Shown here in pieces: positions 1 through 10,300 of a stretch of 64,000 bases of DNA. Where the stretch lies: NCBI RefSeq assembly GCF_000719775.1, contig NZ_JOHR01000025.1, forward strand, positions 1 through 64,000, given 5' to 3'. Every line of letters starts with the position of its first letter. Position 1 is the stretch's first letter. The notes below the pieces were generated by a model, which made no database searches, was not told the origin of the DNA, and saw only the letters and a program-made list of their open reading frames with translations. Both the position numbers and the translations under genes were made by a program. The stretch comes from Streptomyces sp. NRRL F-5135. GTDB taxonomy: Bacteria; Actinomycetota; Actinomycetes; Streptomycetales; Streptomycetaceae.

Positions 1-1221
1 AACACGACCGTCTCGTCCGATCTCCCGGACGGGATCGGCAGCGGTCTCAACACGCCTCCGCCGCCCCCGTACTCGCCTCCGCCGCCGGCGTACTCGTCCC
101 CGGACACACTGAACACACTGCCCACCCGGGGCTCCGACGCGCTGTCCGGACCACCTGACCTCAGCACACGGACACCGGGCGGCACGGGCACCACGGGCGG
201 CACGAACAACTTCAACAACACGGACAACTTCAACAACACGAGTGGGTCGCAGGTCCCGTATCTGCCGCCGCCCTCGTCGTCGCCAAACTCGCCGTCGCTC
301 TCGCCCTCCAACTCCCCGGCCTCGTCCCTGCCGGACACCAACCCGCTGACGTCCGGACCGACCGCCGCGCGCAACGCCGGGCCCTCGTCCAGCTCGAACG
401 CCGACTTCACACCCGAGTTCACCCCCGACCTCACGCCGGATGTGTCGCCGGACCTCACGCCGGACCTCACACCGGACCGCACGCCCGACCTGACGCCCGG
501 TGTGACTCCGGACCTGTCGAGGTCGCCGAGCGACCTTCCGCAAGGAATCACGGCACCGAAGAGTTCCACCACCACGCCGGACCTGAGCACCACGGACGGT
601 CTCAGCGATATGGGCCTGGAGACCGGCCTCGACGACGACGCGTCGACCGGGACCGGCCAGGACGGGACGCGCGACGTCCAGAACGATGCCACCGGACAGG
701 ACGACCTGCCCGCACGCGGCACGCCCGGCCGGAACACGACCGGACAGCCGGGCCTGGAGGACAGCCCCGACCAGCAGGTGCACGGCGCCCCGCCGGTGTC
801 CGAGGCCGAACCGGGCTCCGTCGCACCGCCGGCACCCATCAGCACCTCGACCGGCCCGAACGCCGCGGCGCCCGCACCCGGAACACAGGGCACACCGCCC
901 GGTGCGCCGCAGGGCACGTCCGGCACGGGGAACCAGTCGCAGCAGTCCTCCCAGACCGACCTGACCGACTACGGAGCGGTCGCTCACCCCGCCACCCCCG
1001 GGCGTCACGGACGACACCGTCACCGCCCCCGGGACGAACACGAACACGGACACGACCGGGCCCGACGGCGCCCCGGCCCCGCCGCCGGGACTGCGCACGT
1101 CCTCCGACGCCCCGCGACTGGACGGAACGCCCGCGCCGCCCGCGCCACCGCAGCCGGCCGGCACGGACCTGACCGGTGGACCGCGCACGGCCACCGTCGG
1201 CGGCGACGCACCGACCGGTGA
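1..1221 (+). CDS. Upstream segment of giant secreted/polymorphic-toxin-like protein (5' partial, ends after an apparent frameshift)
   Basis: The first reading frame is open from base 1 with no start in the window, so the gene begins upstream. The product up to about base 985 is an extended, low-complexity linker: PPPPYSPPPPAYSS, Asn-rich NNFNNTDNFNN, then tandem PDLTPDLTPD-type units (about bases 410-515), rich in Pro, Thr, Ser, Asp and Gly. From about base 985 the same frame turns into Arg/His-rich sequence and stops at 1219-1221, which is the signature of leaving the true frame. The next frame carries the same acidic Thr/Pro/Asp composition from about 965 and runs straight into the ORF entered at 1328. 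I read both as one gene interrupted by a single-base frame change between about 965 and 1000, either a sequencing error in C/G runs or a real mutation. Confidence 0.6.
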   Translation, partial: NTTVSSDLPDGIGSGLNTPPPPPYSPPPPAYSSPDTLNTLPTRGSDALSGPPDLSTRTPGGTGTTGGTNNFNNTDNFNNTSGSQVPYLPPPSSSPNSPSLSPSNSPASSLPDTNPLTSGPTAARNAGPSSSSNADFTPEFTPDLTPDVSPDLTPDLTPDRTPDLTPGVTPDLSRSPSDLPQGITAPKSSTTTPDLSTTDGLSDMGLETGLDDDASTGTGQDGTRDVQNDATGQDDLPARGTPGRNTTGQPGLEDSPDQQVHGAPPVSEAEPGSVAPPAPISTSTGPNAAAPAPGTQGTPPGAPQGTSGTGNQSQQSSQTDLTDYGAVAHPATPGRHGRHRHRPRDEHEHGHDRARRRPGPAAGTAHVLRRPATGRNARAARATAAGRHGPDRWTAHGHRRRRRTDR

Positions 1222-1327
1222 CGCCACGCCCGACAGCACCAACACCGATACCAACGCCGATAGCAACTCGGACACCGACACCGACAGCGTCGCGGACGCG
1301 TCCACAGCACGGACACCGGAGCCCGCC

Positions 1328-4300
1328 GTGCCCGTCGCCGATCCGGTACGGCCCGAGCAGTGGCGGGCCGGCCGCCACGACGCACCGGCCGTCCCGGTGC
1401 GGACCGAACGGTTCGACCCGGCCCTGGACCCCGGCCAGAACCCGCCGGGGCCCGGACTGCTCGACGGCAGGGACACCCTCGTCCGGATGTGGGTCCAGCG
1501 GATCCAGGCCGACGACGGCCGCTGGGTGCGAAACGTATCCCTGCACTTGCCGGTCCGGTTCGGCGAGGGCTTCGACCCCGCCGGCCTCACCGCGTACCAG
1601 GAACGGATCAACAGCCTCCTCACCACGCACATCAACAACGGACTGCTGCTTCCCGAGTCGGGCGATCAGCTTCACCTCGACCTCACGCTCACTCCCGCAT
1701 CCGACCACCCCGAGGCCATCGAACTGAGCCGGACGCCCCGGCCGGACGACTCCGACCAGCTGCATCTGCGCCTCCACACCGACGACCCGTCCCTCTCGCC
1801 CGAGGCTCGCGACGAGCAGCGGGAACGCGACGACGCGACCACCCTGCACGAGCTGATTCACTACGCGGGCGTACCCGACCGGGGCCGGTCGGCCAAGGCG
1901 CTCTTCCGCCGGCTGGTGCGGCAGAGCGACAGCTATGGCCTCATGGCCGACCACCGCCGACTGCCCGACCCGGCGGGGGCCGCCGTTCCCCTCCACTACC
2001 TGCGCACCGTCGAGAGTGTCATCGACACCGGCGCCGTCCTCCGCGACCACCCGCTCTCCGCACGGGGCACCCGGCCTCCCAGCGGCATCGACGACCCCGC
2101 ACGCGCGCCGCGGATGCTGGCCCCCGCCGACGGCCCACCGGTCCACCCGCCCTCCCAGGCCGAAACACCCGCCCCCGCACCGCAGCACGACAACGACGAC
2201 GACCACGACCACATCAGGCCTCCGATTCCGCACTTGTCCGTCGTGTCCACCGATCCGTTCGCGCCCTCCCAGGAGCCGAAAGGGCAGAGCCGGCAGGAGC
2301 CGACCCCGCACGCCGGCCAACAGACTGCCCCGCCGACCGACCGGCAGACCGACGCGGAGACCGAAGGGCCGATCACGGCTCCGGTTCCGGCGGTCACCAC
2401 CGGGCCGCCCGCTCCCGCCGTCGTCACCCCGTCCACGAACACCTCACCGCCCAAGGCGCCCGGCACCGCCAAGAGGTGGATCACGGACCTGCTCGCCGCG
2501 AGCCATCCACCGGAGGTGGACCGTGACATGCCGCCCCCGTCCCGAGAACGCCGCAGCCCGGCGCAGTTCGAGGACGGCCACAGCATTCCGGCATACCTCG
2601 ACGACCTCCAGGCGCTCCTGCCGGACAGCCTGACCGACGCCGAGCGCGCTCAGCTCCTGGCGACTCCCGCTACCTTCGGCCAGAGCAACGTCCACCTGCG
2701 CGGCATCGATCAGGTCGTGGAGGTGATCGAGAACGAGCTGGGGCGCAGACCCGGCGCGAAGCCCGGCAAGGGTGCCGCTCAACTGCTGACCGACATCCGT
2801 CGGACGCTCCGGGACAAGCCCAAGACGTTCACCGACGGCGGGCGCCCGTTCCCGTACGTCAACGCGGACGGAAACGTCCGGGTTCTCCATATCACCGCCC
2901 GTCACTACGGCACGTGGAGTTCCTTCAAGGACGCTTTCGGCCATCCCGCGAAGATCGACAGCATGCACCGGGCCGCCGCCACGTTCGGCCTGGTGAAGAA
3001 CATGCAGGCGAACTCGCAGTGGGGGTTGGGCGGCCCGATCGGTCCCGCCGGCACCACCATGTTCGGTGGATTCGGGCGCCTCGCCGTCCGGTTCGGTTTC
3101 ATCAACAAGGTCGGCTACACGCTGACGGACCAGCGCATGAACCAGATGGAGACCCGTACCCTCGACGGCTCCCAGGCGTATCTGGACAGCGTGTACTACG
3201 AGGTACGGGTCACCGACGCCGCCGGACACGTCGTCACCGGCCTCGGGAGCGGAACCGACACGGCCACCGGGCACAACACCGAGACCGGCGCGGTCGTCAG
3301 CACCAACCCCGTCCAGGACTCGAACACCGCCAAAGACGCTGACACCGCCAAGGACACGAGCAGCGTCACCGGCAAGCAGGCGCTCTTCGGCCTTGCCGTT
3401 CGCCACGGGCTGCTGGTGCGCCTCCCCGACAGTGTGACGAAGCTGCCGACGCCGGGCCGGATCCCGCGGTCGATGACGCTGGACCGTGACGCGCAGTACC
3501 GCTTCGTCCGTATCGAGGGATTCGGCCCCGTCGCGGCGATCCGGGACTGGGCCGCCGCGCGGATCGGTGCCCTGCCGGGCAGCTCCGCCTATCACGAACT
3601 GGACACGTTCTTCTCGGGCGACAGCTTCCAGCGGCACGGCGGCACGATGGCGCGCGGCCGGATCACCACCCCGCCGCTGTTCGCCGACGACAAGCGGAAG
3701 TCACCGCTCGGCGTCTTCGTGGTGGAGGAGGTGATCCCGCGCGCGGCGATCCTGTTCGGCGAGACGGACAAAGCCGAGATGCGGGACATCAACACCTCCA
3801 CCATTCGCAGCGAGCGGAACCGGGCGGAGGGGAAGAGCCTGACGGTGCAGGCCGCCGGCGGACCCGCCGTCAATTTCGCCGACCCCCTGGGCGAAGCGTT
3901 CGACCTGCGGTTGCAGGCCGGCCCGACCGGCCAGTACACCTACGCGACGACTCGTTCGACCGGCCTCGGCGGCGCCGGGACCACCAAGTCGGCGGGCCAT
4001 GTGAAGGGTCCCAGAACCGCCCTCTACGTGGTCGTGAAATCGGTGTACGTACGACGGAGCGGGGACGGCGGCCCGCCACGGCAGTTCCTCACCTGGAGCC
4101 TGGACCGGATGACCAGCGCCGAGGCGCGGCGACTGGCCGGCTGGGACGACGGCACGCGGCTCGCCCTGCGCCACGGCGGGCCGCCGCGCGTCCCCGCCTA
4201 CCTGACCGTGGACCGGCCGCGCACCCTGGGCATGCACCGGGTGAAGGAGTTCACCTTCCCCGACGGGCGGCGCACCGACGCCCCGCCGACGGCGACGGAC

Positions 4301-7300
4301 GCGGTCGGCCGTACGCTGCTGGACGCGTTCGCCGACCAGGTGGTGACCGCCGTCGCCGCGCGCCGCCAGGGCCTGGTGGCACCGCTGGACCAACTCCTGC
4401 CGCCGAACCCGCCCAAGGGCTGGCGTGCCCGCTTCAACGACCTGCTCGAACACAATCCGGGCGCTTTGCTCAAGGCGGCGCGCAGCCGGCCGATGCCCCC
4501 GCAGTGGTCCGACCCCGCGAAGTACCGGACGGCGCTCCAGAACACCCTGCAGATCCTCGGTGTGCTGTCCCAGCAGAACGTCACGGCGAGCCTGGAGGCG
4601 CTGACCACGATCGGCCTCCGTATCCGTCTCGTCGACCCGGACACCGTCGGGCAGACGTACTACTACGTCTGGGTGCACGGCGAGCTGACCGGGCGGACCT
4701 ACGAGGGCAGGGACATCGACGAGGGGATGCGTTTCAGCGCCCAGGGCATCGACCGGCTGGACGGTCAGGTGAGCGCGAAGCGCGGCATGGAGATCGGTTT
4801 CGAAGGCACACTGTCGGGCCGTGACAACAACGTCGACAGCGCCGACATGCGGAAGAACACGCTCGGGCTGACGTTGGGAGCGCGCAAGGGGTGGCAGCGG
4901 GAGGCGGAGAGTGCGTTCGGCTCGACCGTCGGCAACGAGCCCATGTCGGTGACCACGAAGCCCATGGACCTGTACCGCTTCAACATCGCGCTCACGGCGG
5001 TCCTGGGCGGCTACTGGCGCCCCCGTGGCCTCGTCCGCGGTCTGGGCCTCGGGCTGCCGGGCCTGCTGGTGCTCGACGAGCCGGTCAATGTGCTCTTCGG
5101 CCGGTCGGTGAGGGGCTTCCAGCAGGGCGGCGGCCCGGTGACCGGACAGGTACTGATCAGCGTTCCCAGCCAGCACGCTCCCGCCGTCGACCCGCACGCG
5201 GACGGGGCGCTCAATCCGTACACGGCCGTCGAACCGGCTCCCGTCCCCATGGCACCGGAACGCGCCCTCGCGCTGGCCAAGGGTGACCTGGTTCTGCCCG
5301 CCGGGGCCGACGGCGCGGACGGCGGCCGGCTGGCCGACCGTGGGTCCGCACTGTTCCGGGAGCTGCGCAAGCACCCGTTCGTGATCGTGAGCATGGTGCT
5401 CTCGCCCACACTGCTCGCCGGCGTCGACCGGGTCCTCTCGGAGGCGTCGGGCGGCGCCTGGCAACTCATGAAGGAGGGCGCGCCCACCCGTGACGCGGTC
5501 GTCCGCGCCTTCACCCCCCAGTATCTGACGGCGAGCTTCGACCAGAGTTCGGGCCCCCTGGGGCTGGCGAGCAGCGGGCTGCTGGGCAAGGGGCCCGCCG
5601 GCGAGTTGTGGGGCACCTTCCGCTACGCGACGACCGTGGCCGGCCTGCGCGCCCTCACCCCGTCGATGTCGATGGACACCGAGATGACGCTCGGCGCGAC
5701 CAGGCAGGCCGGCGGCAAGGCGAGTAACAGCACTGTTTTCGTCTTCGGCGGCCAGTTGGTGTACGCCGCTCCCCGGCACCCCGGGCACGGTGTCATGGGC
5801 ACCTACGGACTCGTCGCCAACCCGGTCTCCCTCTCGAACGGACGGAGCCGCAGCGTCGTCCGGACCGTCGTCGCCGACATGAACCGCAAGGGGTTCACCA
5901 ACCAGGTGCTGGTGGCCGGGAACGTGGACCACTGGTTCGCGATGGTGACGAGCCGGCTCGGGATGGGCCGGGTCGGAACCACGGCGGCGGCGAGCTCACT
6001 CGTCCCACGACTGCTCGCCGGAGCGGCCGGGCTCACCGTGACAACACCGGGCGGCCTGCTGGGGCATCTCCCCGAGAAGAACGCGCACCGGCTGGGGCTG
6101 CTGGACGACGGGCTGGGCGAGGTCCCCCGGTACGCGCGGCAGGCGTGGGCGCCACAGCCGTGGATGCGCGGTACCTCGTTCGGCACGTACGCGGTGAACG
6201 CGCTGGATCCCACGCGGGCGTTGACCGCGTTCGAGGAGCGGATCCGCAAGCTGGGGCTGGACGAGGCGAGCCGGGAGCGGGTCCGGCAGTTGGTGTCGGG
6301 CCGGGCCACCCGGGCTCTGAAGGGCGAGATGACGACCACCGCTCCCGCGACGCCGGTCTCGGTCGGCGCCTGGGGCTGGGGCGGGATGTGGATCGGGGGC
6401 CGGTGGGTGCGGGCGCGGGTCGAACTGGTCCCCGGTACGCCCCGTTTCGAGGGTCTCGATCACAGTGTGGAGCTGGAGGAGAACCGCCGGGCCATGGAAA
6501 CCGTCCAGGAGGGCTCGGACTCCTCGTCCGGGGCGGACGTCGGTTTCCTCACCAGTCAGATGGTGTACACCGGCAATCCGGACGTGGTGGGAGCCGGGCC
6601 CAGCTACAGCGAGGGCGGCTCCCACAAGAAGACGGTCACGTCGGGCCACACGACCACGTCGATCACCATCTACCGGGCAGCGTCCACAGAACCGTACGCG
6701 GAGGTGGTCACCCCCTACCGGATGCGCATCACGCTGGAGGCGGACGACACTCCGGACACTTCCGGCCCGGCGGGGCGGCGGGCGAAGCCGGGAGAGGAAA
6801 CGGCCACGGCGTTCGACCGCTTCCGGGGCAGGCAGCGGATCGTCGAGGAGCACGACGTAGGCGAGTTGCACGAGCACGTGCCGCTGAGCCTCATGGAACC
6901 GGTGATGCCCGAGTCCGGGTCCGAGGCCGCGCTGCCCCCGTTGCCGGCGCCGGATCCGGGAGCCGACCCCGCTCTGGCCAGGGCCCCTCGGCCCGCGCCC
7001 CTCCCGGCGGCCGACAGGACGGTCCTGGTCCGGTACGGCGACGGTGTCGAGCGGCCGTTCACGTTCCCCGAGAACGGCATCCACCCCAAGGCGATCGTCG
7101 GAATCGAGAACATCCGGGCCGCGAACGACCTCCTCCTCACACGGGCCTACGACGCCGGCTTCTCGATCGAGGCGCTGGGGGCCGAGGACGGACCCGACGC
7201 CGACGTCCTGACGGAACTCCTGCGCCGGACCAAGCGGACCGGGCTGACACGGGTGGGCAGCGGCCCGGCGCAGGCACTGGAGGACGGCACCGGCTACATG

Positions 7301-10300
7301 GCGCTCACCGCGTTCTTCCCCCGCACCCTGGGGACGGACGGCTACCAGGTGGCGGGGCTGACCGAGAAGCACCTGATGTTCACCACCGATGTCGGCGAAC
7401 TGACCCTGCGTTCCACGCCCGACTTCAGCCGCGCGGTGCTGCTGACCGTCGGTGACGGCAACAAGCTCGAGGTGCTCAGACGGCACGGCGAGAACGCGAG
7501 CACCTCATCGGCGGACGAGCACTCCCAGTCCTCGTCCTTCGGCGGCGGGTTCCTGTACAACTCCCCCGACCAGGCGGGCCTCAACCAGGTGGGGGTCTCC
7601 GGGCCGGGGCCCAACGACCTGGACGCCGACGGGATCCCGGTCGGCGACGACCATCTGACGTCCCGCAACCTCAAGCCGAACACCGGGCGGTCGTTCCTGT
7701 TCGCGGTGCCCGCCACGTGGCTCAGCACCGGAGCCGTGCACCGTGGACTGGTGGACTCGAAGGCGGCGGACAAGGTCGGCGGTACGTTCGGCCGCGCGAG
7801 GCCGGGGCCGCAGGCGATGACGTCCGAGGCGTACGTCGTCGCCTGGATACGGGAGGACATCGCCCGCGAACTGATGCTGATCAGCGACACCAGTTTCCCC
7901 GCGCACGTCGGCAAGGCGTGGGACGCGGTCAAGAAGGTCAGCGCGGACTGGGTGGCGGCGGACCAGGCGTACTGGAAGAAGCGCCGCGAGGGCACGGCGC
8001 TCCGGGACGAGCGGACCGCTGCCCTGGTCGAGTTGGACCGGGCGAACGAGGGGGTACAGACCGCGCGACGGACCCTCGATACCGCGCGGGCGGAGGTCGA
8101 GGCGGCCATGGCGCTGGCGACGGCGCCCGCCGCGAAGCCGGCCCCGGCGGCGGTGGCCCCGGCGTCGGTCCCGGCCGAGGTGGCCTCGACGGGCGGTTCC
8201 TCCACGGTTCCCAGCGTTGATCCTTCCCTCGATGCGTCCATCGCCGCTTCCGTTGATCCCTCCATCGGCCGCTCGGCTGGTCCGTCGGCCGATCCGTCGG
8301 CCGATCCGGGTGTGATCAACGCCAGAGCGCGCGAGGCGGCGGCGGTCGAGGGGCTGGCCGGAGCCCGGCGTGCGGTCGACAGCGCGAAACAGCGGGTGGC
8401 GGACGCGACCAGAGCCTTCGAGGAGGCGGGCGAGAAGCTGCGCGGGGAGCTGGTGCCGCTGCTGGACGCGGCGAACGGTCTGGCGGCCGAGTACCACCGG
8501 CTGCGCCACGCCACCGACCAGCTCACCCGCTGGCACCAGCTGATGGCCACGGAGGAGGGCCGCACGATACTCGACGGCCGCGCCGAGCCCCCGGCGGTGA
8601 CGTACGAGCCGGTCAAGAAACCCGAGAAGGCGGTCCCGCCCCGCTACACGCGGTCCGGCGAGGGAGCGGAAGCCCGCCTGACCGCGCCGGTCGTCGAGGA
8701 GAGCGCGGCCGGGAACTCGGGGCTGAGGGCCTTCGCACGCACGGAGCCGGTGGAATACGCGCTCCACGATGTGCCCAGGGACGGCGACGCGTTCTTCCAC
8801 GCGCTGCTGGACGGGCTGGAGCGGGCCGGGCGGGGCGATCTGCTCACGGCGGCCGGCATCGACCTGTCCGGGTCGCGGGACGCGGCGGTGGCACGGCTGC
8901 GGGACGTGTTGGCGGCACGGCTGAGCGACCCGGCCGAGAGCGGTCTGAGCGGCTTCGTGACGGTGGACGGAACGGACACCTTCACCCCGACCGAGGTGGC
9001 CGGAGCGGGGCTGGTGCTCGGTGAGAACACAGCGGCGCGCAGGGAGTTCGACGCGCTGGGTGTGATCCCGCACGCCGTGGACCTGAGCGATGACGCCCGG
9101 GCCCGGCTGGCGGCTGCCCAGCTCGGGCGCGCGGGTGGGGCGGCAGGGGAAGCGGGCTGGAACAACTCGGCGACGGACCTGTTGCCGGGGCTGGCCGCCC
9201 GGGCATTCGGCGTGCGGGTCACCGTCGTGCGGGCGGACGGGAGCTTCCAGGACTTCGCGCCGCCCGCCGGCTCCGGCCGGAACGCCGGGACGCTGGAGAC
9301 GGACCTCGACGTCGAGCCGAGCCCCGCGCCCCCACATGTCGTGCTGAGCCTGACGGACAAACACTTCCAGCTCGCGCTCCCGGTCACGGTCACGGACACG
9401 GACACGACGGTTCAGGACACCGTGACGCCGCCCAAGGGGCCAAGCACGGCCCCCCAGGACGCCCCGCAGTCGCCGGTCACGGACGTGCCAGTGACGGACA
9501 CGCCGGCCACGGGCGCGCCGATGACGGACGAGCCGGTCACGGAGGCGCGGCCCGAAGACACGCCCGAGACCGGCAAGGACACCAGCGTGGAGACCGGTAA
9601 GGACACCGGCGCCGGTACCGAAACGGATGTGTCCGGGTCCGGGGCCAGGCCGGGGCGTGGGCGGCGGGTGCCGGTTCCGTTGGACGGGGAATGCGTCCTG
9701 TCCTCGTTCATGGCGAGTGCTCCACTGCACATCCGTGACCGCCTGCCGGATCTCTCCGAGAGACACCCCGCCGCGTACGCGTGGCTCTCCGTGCCGGAGG
9801 CCGTGCACGACGACCTGCGGCGGCGCACCGGGCATCCCCTGCCCACCGATCAGTGTCCCGTCGTGGCCGGGGCCATGCGCGCACACGTACTGGACCACCT
9901 CCGGCGGGCGGAGGAGAGCGGTACGGGGCTGGACCGTATGACCCGGTTGCAGTTCCGGGGACACCGGGCGGGGAACCTGTCACGCCGGTTCGACACACTC
10001 GACCGTGACCAGCTTCTCGCCCAACTCGCCCATCACGGTGTCACGGCCGTCACGCTCGAAGCCCTCGGCGACGCCACACTGCGGATGGCCTACGTGAACG
10101 CCCGTACCGCGCACCCCGAGGACGGGATGAGCGACGCGGACATCCGGACCGTCGCCAGTACGGCGGAGAGCCGTGACCTGTTCGCCTACCTCGACGATCG
10201 CGGTCTGCTGCCGCCGGTGACCTCCCTCGGGACCACCGGGCTGCGCACCCTGCTCGAGCGGTCCTACCCGGTCAGCGACGCGCCTCTGGAGGGCGACGAG

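Noticed and set aside
839..2320. Long minus-strand ORF of 493 aa under the giant gene
   Set aside because: Val/Gly/Arg-rich with no recognisable motif, fully antisense to coding-like sequence; a typical high-GC shadow.
3701..7486. Long minus-strand ORFs beneath the giant gene
   Set aside because: Composition of out-of-frame high-GC sequence; the plus-strand frame is continuous and structured.
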